From Rhizobium terrae (lineage in GTDB: Bacteria; Pseudomonadota; Alphaproteobacteria; Rhizobiales; Rhizobiaceae): a stretch of DNA of 64,000 nucleotides. The translations under genes were made by a program, and so were the position numbers. The stretch spans positions 62,001 to 126,000 of the forward strand of contig NZ_QJKM01000009.1 of assembly GCF_003425685.1 (NCBI RefSeq). The letters run 5' to 3'. Under the pieces are notes generated by a model, which was not told the DNA's origin, did not search any database, and was given only the letters and a program-made list of their open reading frames with translations. Positions 52,975-62,096 of this stretch are shown one piece after another. Within the stretch, counting starts at the first letter, position 1; each line of letters opens with the position of its first letter.

Positions 52975-53090
52975 GGATGAGTTCTCTTGATCCATGGAGA
53001 CGGTTATTCGATTGGAAAACCATCTCCCAAGGGCGCACATTACCTCCACAACGATCCAATGAAAGCGGGATATCCCGTTGGAGGTCAAGC

Positions 53091-53318
53091 ATGTTTTCCA
53101 TACTCAACCTGTCTTTCGAGAAGTTCGTGCCGCGTTTCGGGCTGACAGAGATGCTGCGCCGCAAGCGGTCCATACATCAAAACAGTATCGATCTTGAGGA
53201 GATGCCGGAAAGCTGGCAGCGCGATCTTGGCCTGAAGGACGGCCGCGATCGCCGCGGCCGGCCGGACGAGGGCGCCTTCCGGGCTGCGCGGATGATCTAT
53301 TCGCAGCGGAATTTGTGA
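53091..53318 (+). CDS. DUF1127-like small basic protein
   Basis: A 75-residue Arg-rich protein with a short hydrophobic start (MFSILNLSFEKFV) and the pattern MPESWQRDLGLKDGRDRRG, which resembles the L-x-D-x-G-L core of DUF1127 proteins. GGAGG lies before the start. It is divergent from the LysR gene at 52081 and is a likely target of it. DUF1127 proteins are often linked to RNA turnover or phosphate and carbon control in alphaproteobacteria. Confidence 0.7.
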   Translation: MFSILNLSFEKFVPRFGLTEMLRRKRSIHQNSIDLEEMPESWQRDLGLKDGRDRRGRPDEGAFRAARMIYSQRNL

Positions 53319-53361
53319 CGTGCCGATAGCCTTGCCCGCTTATAATTCGGCCGTTCCTTCC

Positions 53362-54287
53362 TTACGCCGGCTGTGCCGGAAGATCCGGCCGCATGGCAAG
53401 ATCATGCGCAAGCGCCGCTTCAATCCAGCCTGCGAAGGCTTTGATCTTGGCGGCATTTCTCCGTGCCTGCGGATAACACAGCCAATAGGTCTTGCCGTCG
53501 CCGACGCAGAGATCGAAGGGCTGCACGAGGCGTCCGGACGCTAGGTCGTCGCGGAAGAGGAACGGGCTCAGCATCGCCACACCATGGCCTGACATCGCGG
53601 CTTTCGCTTCGAGGTCGAGCGCACCGAGCGCGTTGAGGCTGGCGTGCCTGACCTGTCGCTGATCGACGTGAACGGCCTCGAACCATTCGTGCCACCAGTC
53701 GCGCGTGTCGGTAATCCAGGGCAGTTTCAGGAGATCGGAAGGCTCCTGTATGCCCCCTATGCTTTCCGCCAGTCGCGGCGATAGCATCGGCGCATAATCG
53801 AGCCGGAAAAGAGGATGGCTGACCATGTCGTCAGAAGGCTCGGGACTGATGCAGATCGTGATATCGCTCGAGCTGTGCTGGTGAGCGTTGTTATCCAACT
53901 GGCGCAGCAGGCGGACTTCGATCTGCGGGTACAGGGCCTTGAAAATATGGAGGTGCGGCGACAGCCATTGCGAGGCAAATGAGGGCGGCGAGTGGATTTC
54001 CAGCGTCTCCTCCACCCTGTGGCGCGCCGTCTGTACGGCTTCCGACAGAAGCGAAAAGGCCTCCGTCACCTTCGGGACCAACTGTTCGCCGGTTTCGGTG
54101 AGCTGCAACGCGCGTGGCCTGCGAATGAAGACCGCGTCGCCGAGATAGTCCTCCAGGAGCTTGATCTGGTAGCTCACCGCCGTTTGCGTCATGCCGAGTT
54201 CTTCGGCCGCGCGGGTGAATTTTCGAGGCGCGCGACCGTCTCGAACACCCGGAGCGCATTCAGGGGGAAACGGCGGGACAGTTTCAT
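53362..54287 (-). pseudogene. GcvA-like LysR regulator with a one-base frameshift
   Basis: The ATG at 54287 opens MKLSRRFPLNALRVFETVARLEN, the same start as the LysR at 52974. The frame then breaks near 54218-54224, where one base is missing in GGTGAATTTTC; adding it restores FTRAAEELGMTQTAVSYQIKLL and an intact protein of 308 residues. Without it, translation could only restart at the ATG at 54192 inside the HTH. The rest of the effector domain is intact. It may be a true mutation or a sequencing error. It is a paralogue of the first LysR, with a similar divergent promoter. Confidence 0.8.
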
Positions 54288-54399
54288 CGATAAGCTCTCT
54301 TTATCGTGGTCCACTGTATTTGAATTGGAATTCCCCGGCAATCGGGCGCATTCATCAGCTCATCCAAAGCAAACCCTGTTTATCGATGTGGGGCAATTC

Positions 54400-54633
54400 A
54401 TGCCGGCCGCAAATACGCAAGTCATGTCTCTGAAACCTTCGCCGACGGAGGCCGTCCGGCGCCGTTTCGGCCAGTTCTTCCGCGGCCTTCTCAGGCTCAA
54501 TACCTTGCATGCGCCAAGCCTGCCGGAAGATCTGCACGGCGATGTGGGCCTTGGCGAGGAACTGCCCGCGAACCGGGCGGAGGCTTTCTGGAACAGCAGG
54601 CGGCGGTCAGGCGCTCGGGATCTGCCGATTTGA
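54400..54633 (+). CDS. DUF1127-like small protein, paralogue of 53091
   Basis: A 77-residue basic protein with the pattern LPEDLHGDVGLGEELPANRAEAFW, comparable to the LxxDxGL core of the small protein at 53091. It is divergent from the frameshifted LysR, in the same order as the first module. ATG at 54400 (after GTGGGG) is used; 54424 is an alternative. It overlaps the end of xdhC by 27 bases, converging with it. Confidence 0.6.
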   Translation: MPAANTQVMSLKPSPTEAVRRRFGQFFRGLLRLNTLHAPSLPEDLHGDVGLGEELPANRAEAFWNSRRRSGARDLPI

Positions 54634-55446
54634 CGGCTGCTCCTGACGGACGGCATAAGTATGCAGAAGTTCAGCCGCAACGAGCGCGGCGATCACCGCC
54701 GGGCGCTTGTCCTTCACCGAATCGCCGCCGATCGGCAGGATGAGCCGCGACAGCATCGCGGCGTCGCCACCCTCGCGTTGCAGCCAGTTCGAGAATGTGG
54801 CGCGCTTCGTCAGCGAACCGATCATCCCGACATAGGCGAGGTCGGTGCGGGCCAGCGCTTCCCTGGCGATCAGGAAATCCAGCGCGTGATCATGGGTGAG
54901 GATGATGGCCGCCCCGCCCGGCGGAATTTTTTTCACGAACGCCTCCGGCATCGCCGTCAGGTGTTTCGCCGCATCCTGCGGCAGGTCCTCCAGCGCTTCC
55001 GCGCGCGTCTCGATCACCGTCACGGCGAAAGGAAGCGGCGACAGCGCCCTTGCGAGCGCCTGTCCCACATGGCCGGAACCGAAAAGATAGACCGCCGGGC
55101 GCTCCTCTTCCTCGTTTCGCAGCTTCCGCTCCAGCCTTTCGGCGATCGCCGGCGTCATCGGCGTGAAGGCAAGCCGTGTCCGGCCGCCGCAGCATTGGCC
55201 GATTTCCGGGCCGAGCGGGATATCCATCACCACCTCGCCGCCGCCGGCGAGCATCGCGCGGGCATTGTCGATCGCCATATATTCGAACTGCCCGCCGCCG
55301 ATCGTACCCCAGATCGCGTCTTCCGCCACCAGCATGAAGGTTCCTTCCTCCCGCGGCGTGGAACCCTTCGCCTGCGTGATCTCGACGAGGACGGATCGCG
55401 ACGGATGGGCGGCTATGAAGGCGGCGAGGGGAAGGGCTAGCGCCAT
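54607..55446 (-). CDS. xdhC: Xanthine dehydrogenase accessory protein
   Basis: A 279-residue XdhC, which inserts the sulphurated molybdenum cofactor into xanthine dehydrogenase. The GSTPREEGTFM segment (about 28-38), IGGGQFEY (about 49-56), GQCCGG (about 84-89) and the Rossmann-type GSGHVGQALA (about 123-132) are family marks. It is on the same strand as xdhA and xdhB but is separated from xdhB by a GNAT gene and an opposite-strand transporter, so it probably has its own promoter. Confidence 0.9.
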   Translation of the reverse strand: MALALPLAAFIAAHPSRSVLVEITQAKGSTPREEGTFMLVAEDAIWGTIGGGQFEYMAIDNARAMLAGGGEVVMDIPLGPEIGQCCGGRTRLAFTPMTPAIAERLERKLRNEEEERPAVYLFGSGHVGQALARALSPLPFAVTVIETRAEALEDLPQDAAKHLTAMPEAFVKKIPPGGAAIILTHDHALDFLIAREALARTDLAYVGMIGSLTKRATFSNWLQREGGDAAMLSRLILPIGGDSVKDKRPAVIAALVAAELLHTYAVRQEQPSNRQIPSA

Positions 55447-55785
55447 GCACGACCCTTTTCATTCCGGAAAGCCCCCCTCCGGCCTTCTGGCAAAAGGGGG
55501 GGCGGCCCGAGGTGCGCCGGCCAAACCTGCCTGCTTGCACAAAGGCGGCGACGGCCGCAGGGCGGACTGGGGTCTGAAACAGGCGAATGATTGCGCATGC
55601 CGTCACATTGCGCACCAAACCGATTTTCGTGCAAGGCCTGCGCATTGTTGGCCCGGCTGCTTGATTTCGCGCCGGCCGGCCGGTAGATCCCGGCCTGTTG
55701 GCCTGGGGAGCAAAGGACCTGGGGGAGCAAAGGATATGTCGGGCTCCGGCGTCCAAGCCGCGTGCCTCCCGAATAGAAGACCTTC
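55447..55785. other. Intergenic region between xdhC and an EamA gene
   Basis: These 339 bases hold both promoters and no gene. GGGGAGCAAAGGA occurs twice in tandem, 17 bases apart (55705-55717 and 55722-55734), just before the EamA start. A CCCCCC/GGGGGG hairpin lies near 55475-55505. Confidence 0.5.
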
Positions 55786-56700
55786 ATGAAGCCTCGCGAT
55801 CTCGCCATCTACGTCTTCCTCGCCACCGCCTGGGGATTGTCCTTTCTCGTCGTGCTCAAGGTCGTCGCGGCCTTCGGCTGGGTGGCGGCCGTCTCCATCC
55901 GCGCCTTCGTCGCCAGCGCGACGCTCTTCCTCATCGCGAAGACTATCCGGCGGCGGCTCGATTTCAGCGCCGGCTGGCGACCCTTCTTCGTGGTTGGCGC
56001 CACGACGGTCGCGGGCCAGCTGCTCGGGCTTTCCTATGCGACGCCGCTGATCGGCACGGCGATGGCCGCGATCATCGTCGCCTCCATTCCGCTCTTTTCG
56101 ATGGTCATCAGCCATGTCTGGGGGCTGGAGCGCATCCGGCCGAGCGGTCTTTTCGGGCTGGCGCTCGGGGTCGTCGGGATCATGCTTCTGGTCGGTTTTC
56201 CGGCGGTGCCCGTGACGAGCGAATTCATTCTTGGCTGCGCTGCCGCGCTCGCCGCCTGTTTTTTCGCAGCCTTCGGCAGCAATTATGCAAGCCATCGGCT
56301 CAAGCAAGCCGGCTCGTGGGAGGTGACGACCGGCTCCTTCCTGTTCGGTGGGCTGATCGCCATGCCCTTCCTCCTCGTCGTGCCGGTGCCGGGCGTGCCC
56401 GGCACGATCGACATCCTCTACCTCCTGATCGCCGGCTGCGTGATGAGCGCCACCACCTACTTGCTCTATTTCACGCTGGTCGGCTCGATCGGCGCCACCA
56501 GGGCGATCAGCGTCGAATTCGTGGTGACGGTGGTGGCCGTCCTGGTCGGAGCGGTCATTCTGAAGGAGCCTTTGTCGCCGGTGCAGTTTATCGGTGCGGC
56601 GGTGATCATCCTCGGCTGCACGATGGTGCTCGGGCTGTTTCCCTGGCAGCGGACCAAGGTGGCGGACGTGCCGCTGCCGCATCAGGACGGGATACCGTGA
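55786..56700 (+). CDS. EamA/DMT family transporter
   Basis: A 304-residue inner-membrane protein with ten hydrophobic segments in two EamA repeats. The second half has the family pattern near residues 215-225 (CVMSATTYLLYF) and the first starts with IYVFLATAWGLSFLVVLKV. It lies inside the xdh region but on the opposite strand, between xdhC and the GNAT gene, so a purine or related efflux role is possible but not shown. Confidence 0.85.
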   Translation: MKPRDLAIYVFLATAWGLSFLVVLKVVAAFGWVAAVSIRAFVASATLFLIAKTIRRRLDFSAGWRPFFVVGATTVAGQLLGLSYATPLIGTAMAAIIVASIPLFSMVISHVWGLERIRPSGLFGLALGVVGIMLLVGFPAVPVTSEFILGCAAALAACFFAAFGSNYASHRLKQAGSWEVTTGSFLFGGLIAMPFLLVVPVPGVPGTIDILYLLIAGCVMSATTYLLYFTLVGSIGATRAISVEFVVTVVAVLVGAVILKEPLSPVQFIGAAVIILGCTMVLGLFPWQRTKVADVPLPHQDGIP

Positions 56701-56703
56701 GGT

Positions 56704-57204
56704 TCAGGCCTTGACGTCGAAAGCCGACGAAAATTTCAGGACACCGCGCGGTGCCGCACCGCTGAACGATACCCATTGGACATAGCGGCTATCCACCCCG
56801 TCATAGGAGAGCTGCCCATCGTTTTCGAACCCCGAGCTGCGGTAGACATCCGGGTTGCCGATCAGCGCGCACCCTTTGGCGCCCTGTGCCTTTAGCCTTT
56901 CCAGCCCGTCGCGGATCAGCGCCTTGCCGATGCCTTGCCTCTGTCTTTCCGGTTGGACGGAGATCGGGCCGAGGCCGAACCATCCGCCAAGCGTGCCCTC
57001 GACAGTGACCGGCGAGAAGGCGATATGCCCGATGATGACGCCATCGTCCTCGGCAACCAATGAGAGAGCGAGATCGCCGGACCTCCGCAAAGCCTGAATG
57101 ATCGGACCTTCCGTGTCCGCGCTATAGGGCATGGGGGCGAACGCGGTCTGCGTCAGCTCGTGGATCGCGTCTTCCTCGCCTGGGCGCTCGGGGCGGATCA
57201 GCAC
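56704..57204 (-). CDS. GNAT family N-acetyltransferase
   Basis: A 166-residue acetyltransferase. The acetyl-CoA loop QRQGIGKALI (about 80-89) and the FSPVTVEG / LGPISVQP strands are of GNAT type, like YhbS. It starts with GTG at 57204, six bases after AAGGGG and only two bases from the xdhB stop, so it is translationally coupled to xdhB. Its substrate is unknown, and the link to purine use is positional. Confidence 0.82.
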   Translation of the reverse strand: MLIRPERPGEEDAIHELTQTAFAPMPYSADTEGPIIQALRRSGDLALSLVAEDDGVIIGHIAFSPVTVEGTLGGWFGLGPISVQPERQRQGIGKALIRDGLERLKAQGAKGCALIGNPDVYRSSGFENDGQLSYDGVDSRYVQWVSFSGAAPRGVLKFSSAFDVKA

Positions 57205-57206
57205 GC

Positions 57207-59546
57207 TTATCCCCTTGCCTTCAACCGCTCCACCGCCATCAGCACCCGCTCGGGCGTCGCAGGCGCATCCAATCTCGGGCAGACCGCATAGTCCGCGACA
57301 CTCGCCACCGCCATGGAGATCGCCTCCAGCACCGAGATCGCCAGCATGAAGGGCGGTTCGCCGACGGCCTTGGAGCGGCCGATGGTCGGTTCGGCGTTTT
57401 CCGCCCATTCGGCGAGCTTGACGTTGAAGATTTTCGGCCGGTCTGAGGCGAGCGGGATCTTGTAGGTGGAGGGGGCGTGGGTGCGGAGCCGTCCGCTGGC
57501 GTCCCACCAAAGCTCCTCCGTGGTCAGCCAGCCCATGCCCTGCACGAAGGCGCCTTCTACCTGGCCGATGTCGATCGCCGGGTTCAGCGACTTGCCGACG
57601 TCGTGCAGGATGTCGGTGCGGTCCACCATGTATTCGCCGGTCAGCGTGTCGATCGAGACTTCGGAAGCCGCGGCCCCGTAGGCGAAATAATAGAAGGGCC
57701 GGCCGCGGCCCGCCTTGCGGTCCCAGTGGATCTTCGGCGTCTTGTAGAAACCGGCGGCGGAAAGCTGCACGCGGTCGTAATAGGCGGCACGGATGAACGT
57801 GTCGAACGGCACGATCTCGCCGCCGATCCTCAGCCGATTGGGCAGGAACTCGACCTGAGAGCGGTTCACCTGCCATTGCCGGCAGGCGAAGTCGATCAGC
57901 CGTTCCTTGATCTGGCGGGCCGCGTCATAGGCCGCCATGCCGTTCAGGTCCGAACCGGAGGAGGCGGCCGTCGCAGACGTGTTCGGCACCTTGCCGGTGG
58001 TGGTCGCGGTGATCTTCACCCGGTCGATATCGACCTGGAACGTGTCGGCCACGACCTGCGCCACCTTCACGTAAAGGCCCTGGCCCATTTCGGTGCCGCC
58101 ATGGTTCAGGTGGATCGAACCGTCATTGTAGATATGCACCAGCGCGCCCGCCTGGTTATAGGCGGTCATGGTGAAGGAGATGCCGAATTTCACCGGCGTC
58201 AGCGCGATGCCCTTGCGGATCACCGGGCTATTGGCGTTGAATTCGAGGATCGCCCGGCGCCGGGACTGGTAGTCGCACGACGCTTCCAGCTCCTCGACGA
58301 TGCGGGCGACGACATTGTCCTCGACCTCCTGGTGATAAGGCGTCGTCGTCCGTCCCGAACCCGGCTGGCCGTAGAAGTTCAGCTTGCGGATATCGAGCGG
58401 GTCCTTACCGACCGCATAGGCGATCTCCTCAATCATCCGCTCGCCGCCGACCATGCCTTGAGGCCCGCCGAAACCGCGGAAGGCGGTGTTGGAGACCGTA
58501 TGGGTCTTGAGCGGCTGGGAGACGAGGTGCACATGCGGATAGAAATAGCTGGAATCCGCGTGGAAGAGAGCACGGTCGGTGACCGGGCCGGAAAGATCGG
58601 CGGAAAAGCCGCAGCGCGCCGCATAGGTCGCATCCACGGCATGGATCCGGCCTTCCTCGTCGAAGGCGACGTCGTAGTCGACGCGGAAGTCGTGCCGTTT
58701 GCCGGTAACCGACATGTCCTCGTCGCGGTCGGGGCGGAATTTGACGGCACGCTTCAGCTTCTTGGCGGCGACCGCCGCAAGTGCCGCAAACTGGTTGCCC
58801 TGGGTCTCCTTGCCGCCGAAACCACCGCCCATGCGGCGCGTCATCACCGTCACCGCATTGTTGGCGACGCCGAGCACATGCGCCACCATGTGCTGCACCT
58901 CGCTCGGGTGCTGGGTGGAGGACCACACGGTCACCTCGTCGTCCTCGCCGGGAATGGCGAAGGCGATGTGGCTTTCCAGATAAAAATGCTCCTGGCCGCC
59001 GATATACATATGGCCTTTGACGCGCAGCGGCGCATTTTCGATCTCGGTTTCCGGCTCGCCGCGCTTCAGCACCATCGGCTCGACGACATTCGGCGCGCCG
59101 TTTTCCCGGGCGCCGTCGATGTCGGTCCAGTGGGGAAGGTCGTTATATTCGATCTTCGCGAGCTTTGCCGCGCGGCGCGCCTGGTCGCGGGTCTCGGCGA
59201 TCACGGCGAAAATGATCTGGCCGTGGAACTGCACCTCTCTGGTGGCGAGCAGCGGCTCGTCGTGCTGGCCGGTCGAGGCGACGTCGTTGAAGCCGGGTAT
59301 GTCCTCCGCCGTCAAGACGCAGACGACGCCGGGAGCTGCTTTCACCGCGGAAAGGTCGATCGAGACGATCTCGGCATGGGCGCGGTCGGAAAGACCAAGG
59401 CCGCCATGCAGCGTGCCCGCAGGTTCGGGAATATCGTCGATATATTCGGCGGTTCCGGTGACATGCTTATGCGCCGAATCATGTTTCAGGGACGCATGCA
59501 TGCGGCCGTTGATGACGGGCTTGGTCTCGAAGGTGGATTTATCCAT
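57207..59546 (-). CDS. xdhB: Xanthine dehydrogenase molybdopterin subunit
   Basis: A 779-residue large subunit that oxidises hypoxanthine and xanthine to urate. It has the aldehyde oxidase / xanthine dehydrogenase hammerhead (GTAEYIDDIPEP near 29-40) and the molybdopterin-binding parts with GGFGGKE (about 241-247) and RGFGGPQG (about 353-360); the catalytic Glu region near the C-terminus (VGEPPFMLA) is intact. The start at 59546 is set by GGAGAG. It is downstream of xdhA, with a palindromic repeat in between. Confidence 0.92.
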   Translation of the reverse strand: MDKSTFETKPVINGRMHASLKHDSAHKHVTGTAEYIDDIPEPAGTLHGGLGLSDRAHAEIVSIDLSAVKAAPGVVCVLTAEDIPGFNDVASTGQHDEPLLATREVQFHGQIIFAVIAETRDQARRAAKLAKIEYNDLPHWTDIDGARENGAPNVVEPMVLKRGEPETEIENAPLRVKGHMYIGGQEHFYLESHIAFAIPGEDDEVTVWSSTQHPSEVQHMVAHVLGVANNAVTVMTRRMGGGFGGKETQGNQFAALAAVAAKKLKRAVKFRPDRDEDMSVTGKRHDFRVDYDVAFDEEGRIHAVDATYAARCGFSADLSGPVTDRALFHADSSYFYPHVHLVSQPLKTHTVSNTAFRGFGGPQGMVGGERMIEEIAYAVGKDPLDIRKLNFYGQPGSGRTTTPYHQEVEDNVVARIVEELEASCDYQSRRRAILEFNANSPVIRKGIALTPVKFGISFTMTAYNQAGALVHIYNDGSIHLNHGGTEMGQGLYVKVAQVVADTFQVDIDRVKITATTTGKVPNTSATAASSGSDLNGMAAYDAARQIKERLIDFACRQWQVNRSQVEFLPNRLRIGGEIVPFDTFIRAAYYDRVQLSAAGFYKTPKIHWDRKAGRGRPFYYFAYGAAASEVSIDTLTGEYMVDRTDILHDVGKSLNPAIDIGQVEGAFVQGMGWLTTEELWWDASGRLRTHAPSTYKIPLASDRPKIFNVKLAEWAENAEPTIGRSKAVGEPPFMLAISVLEAISMAVASVADYAVCPRLDAPATPERVLMAVERLKARG

Positions 59547-59614
59547 GGTCAGGCTCTCCATCCGTAGTTGAGCCATCCGTTGTTAAGGATGGAGGCAGCG
59601 CTCCAATCTCCGCC

Positions 59615-59746
59615 GTCATTCCTGTGCTTGTCACAGGAATCCAGCCACGGCGCGTCCGCGCCGTGAATAAGTCTTTTAAATGCAATGAGTCTTCTGCGCC
59701 CAAGGACTTGGGCGCGCTGGATTCCTGTGACAAGCACAGGAATGAC
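59615..59746. repeat. RIME-like palindromic repeat between xdhB and xdhA
   Basis: A 30-bp perfect inverted repeat, 59615-59644 and 59717-59746, encloses two further perfect hairpins: 59646-59665 (nine-base arms, CACGGCGCG) and 59696-59715 (nine-base arms, GCGCCCAAG). The whole can fold as a three-arm cruciform. It is of the kind of mobile intergenic palindrome (RIME) known in rhizobia. It lies inside the xdhA-xdhB transcript and could act on RNA stability. Confidence 0.8.
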
Positions 59747-59775
59747 GGAGATGGAGGAGGTGCCCATGTCCATCA

Positions 59776-61260
59776 TCACGCCTCCTCCACTTCGAACCGC
59801 CGCAACTCGTGGCTCTGGCCGGCGGTTTCCAGGAAGAAGCGGGTCAAAAGGTTCCTGGCCGCCAGGGCGCGATATTCGGCCGTCGCGCGCCAATCGGTGA
59901 GCGGCTGGTAGTCCTCGTCGAAGAGGTCGCGCACCGCGGAGACCACACCCCAGCTCCACGCCTGGCCGAGAAGCGCCTCCTCGACGCGTTTGGCGCGTTT
60001 CGGCGTGCCGGCCATGCCGCCGAAGGCGATGCGGATCTTTTCGACCCGGCCTTCGGCGTCGAGCGCCAGGTTGAAGGCGCCGCAGAGCGCCGAAATATCC
60101 TCGTCGCGCCGCTTGGAGATCTTGTAGACGCCGAAATGGCTGCCTTCCGGCGGGCGCGGCACGAAAACCCTCTCGACGAATTCGCCCGCCAGCCGGTCCT
60201 GCCTGCCGTAGGCGATGAAATAGTCTTCAAGCGGGATCGTCCGCCGGCCGGCATGGGTGCGCAGCGTCAGTTCGGCGCCGAGCGCGATCAGCGGCGGCGG
60301 CGTGTCGCCGATCGGCGAGCCGTTGGCGATATTGCCGCCGATCGTGCCCATGTTGCGCACCTGCTGGCCGCCGATCCGGTCAATGAGGCGCCCCAGGGCT
60401 GGAATTTCCTTCGCCAGCGCCCCCAGCGCCTGGGTATAGCTGACGCCGGCGCCGATCGTAATGCCGGCTTCGGTGGCCTCGATCGACTGCAATTCGGTCA
60501 AGTGATTGATGAAGATCACCGGATTGAGCAGCCGCATCTGCTTGGTGACCCAGAGTCCCACGTCGGTTGCGCCGGCGACGATCGTCGCATCCGGCTCTTC
60601 GGCCAGAAGGTCGGCGAAGGCAGCGACGGACGCCGGCACGATCGACCGGACGACGCCATTCGCTTCGGCCTTCTCCACGACGATCGTGTCGTTGCCGGAA
60701 TGGATCGCCCAAAGTTTCGCCATGATCTGGATGCGGTCGCGCTCCAGGGGGTCGAACAGCGAGCTCGGACGGTTGGCGGCCACCTGCGCGGCCGCCTTGA
60801 CGATCGGCTCGTAGCCCGTGCAGCGACAGAGATTGCCTTGCAGCGCGCTTTCGATCTCGGCGGGGCTCGGTGCGCTGTTCGACAGCCACAGGCCGTAGAG
60901 TGACATCACGAAGCCTGGCGTGCAGAAACCGCATTGCGAACCGTGGCAATCAACCATCGCCTGCTGCACCGGATGCAGCGCGCCGTCGCGGCCGGCCAGA
61001 TGCTCGACCGTTACCACGTGGGTGCCGTGGAGCGAGCCCAGGAAGCGGATGCATGCATTGACGCTTTCGTAGCGCAGGCCGTGTTCCGTCAGCCGGCCGA
61101 CCAGCACCGTGCAGGCGCCGCAATCGCCTTCGGCACAGCCTTCCTTGGTACCCGTCAGCCGCCGCTTCAGGCGCAGATAGTCGAGAAGGGTCTCGGTGGG
61201 GCCGAAATCTTTCAGGGTGACCTCTTCTCCGTTCAGGATGAAGCGGATGGCTTCGCTCAT
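59776..61260 (-). CDS. xdhA: Xanthine dehydrogenase small subunit (2Fe-2S and FAD)
   Basis: A 494-residue subunit that carries electrons from the molybdenum site to NAD. Two [2Fe-2S] clusters are marked by the first cluster EGCAEGDCGACTVL (about 40-53) and the second CGFCTPGFVMSLY with LCRCTGYEPI (about 109-145); the FAD domain follows, with GGNIANGSPIGD near 280. AAGGAGAG four bases before the ATG at 61260 fixes the start; upstream in-frame extension into bdhA has no support. It is the first gene of the xdhAB set. Confidence 0.93.
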   Translation of the reverse strand: MSEAIRFILNGEEVTLKDFGPTETLLDYLRLKRRLTGTKEGCAEGDCGACTVLVGRLTEHGLRYESVNACIRFLGSLHGTHVVTVEHLAGRDGALHPVQQAMVDCHGSQCGFCTPGFVMSLYGLWLSNSAPSPAEIESALQGNLCRCTGYEPIVKAAAQVAANRPSSLFDPLERDRIQIMAKLWAIHSGNDTIVVEKAEANGVVRSIVPASVAAFADLLAEEPDATIVAGATDVGLWVTKQMRLLNPVIFINHLTELQSIEATEAGITIGAGVSYTQALGALAKEIPALGRLIDRIGGQQVRNMGTIGGNIANGSPIGDTPPPLIALGAELTLRTHAGRRTIPLEDYFIAYGRQDRLAGEFVERVFVPRPPEGSHFGVYKISKRRDEDISALCGAFNLALDAEGRVEKIRIAFGGMAGTPKRAKRVEEALLGQAWSWGVVSAVRDLFDEDYQPLTDWRATAEYRALAARNLLTRFFLETAGQSHELRRFEVEEA

Positions 61261-61322
61261 TTCTCTCCTTCGTCCGCCGTTTCCGGCTAAAATTCCTAAA
61301 TTCCCGCGTTCGGGCGCCGATC

Positions 61323-62096
61323 CTACTGCGCGGTCCAGCCGCCGTCGATCGAGATATGCGTGCCGGTGATGCTCTTGGCGGCATCGCCCGCGAGATAGAG
61401 CGCGGCGGCCGCCACCTCGTCGATCGCGACGAATTCCTTGGTGGCCTGCAGCCTCAGCATCACCTCGCTCTTCACCTCGGCTTCCGAAATGCCGCGCTCG
61501 CGGGCGGTGTCGGGGATCTGCTTTTCGACCAGCGGGGTGAGCACGTAGCCGGGGCATATCGCATTCACGGTAATCCCGAATTCGGCAAGTTCCAAGGCCG
61601 CCGTCTTCGTGAGGCCGAGAATACCATGTTTGGCCGCCACATAGGCGGATTTGAAAGGGGAGGCGACCAGCGCATGGGCCGACGCCACATTGATGATGCG
61701 GCCCTTGCCGGTCTTCTTCATGAGAGGGATCGCGTGCCGCATGGTGTGGAAGGCGGAGGAGAGCAGGATGGCGATCAGCTGGTCCCATTTTTCCGGCGGA
61801 AAATCCTCGATCTTCGCCACGTGCTGGATGCCGGCATTGTTGACGAGCACGTCGACCGTGCCGAACTTCCTCGCCGCCGTGGCGATCAGGTCCTCGATCT
61901 CGGCCGGCCTGGTCATGTCCGCGCCGTGATAAACAACGGCGCCGGAGCCGAGGCCATCGAGTTCCGCGCGCACCGCCTCGATCGCATCGGCCGGCCCGAA
62001 GCCGTTGATGACGACGTTGGCCCCCTCGGCCGCGAAGGCTTTCGCAATACCGAGGCCGATGCCCGAGGTGGAGCCTGTGACGACGACGGTTCTCAT
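61323..62096 (-). CDS. bdhA: D-3-hydroxybutyrate dehydrogenase
   Basis: A 257-residue SDR that interconverts D-3-hydroxybutyrate and acetoacetate. TGSTSGIG is at 7-14, NNAGIQHV near 88-95, the catalytic Ser near 139 and YVAAKHG near 152-158; the C-terminal GTHISIDGGWTAQ is the usual BdhA end. GGGAG upstream supports the ATG at 62096. It lies upstream of xdhA on the same strand, 62 bases away, and is divergent from glpK. Confidence 0.9.
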   Translation of the reverse strand: MRTVVVTGSTSGIGLGIAKAFAAEGANVVINGFGPADAIEAVRAELDGLGSGAVVYHGADMTRPAEIEDLIATAARKFGTVDVLVNNAGIQHVAKIEDFPPEKWDQLIAILLSSAFHTMRHAIPLMKKTGKGRIINVASAHALVASPFKSAYVAAKHGILGLTKTAALELAEFGITVNAICPGYVLTPLVEKQIPDTARERGISEAEVKSEVMLRLQATKEFVAIDEVAAAALYLAGDAAKSITGTHISIDGGWTAQ

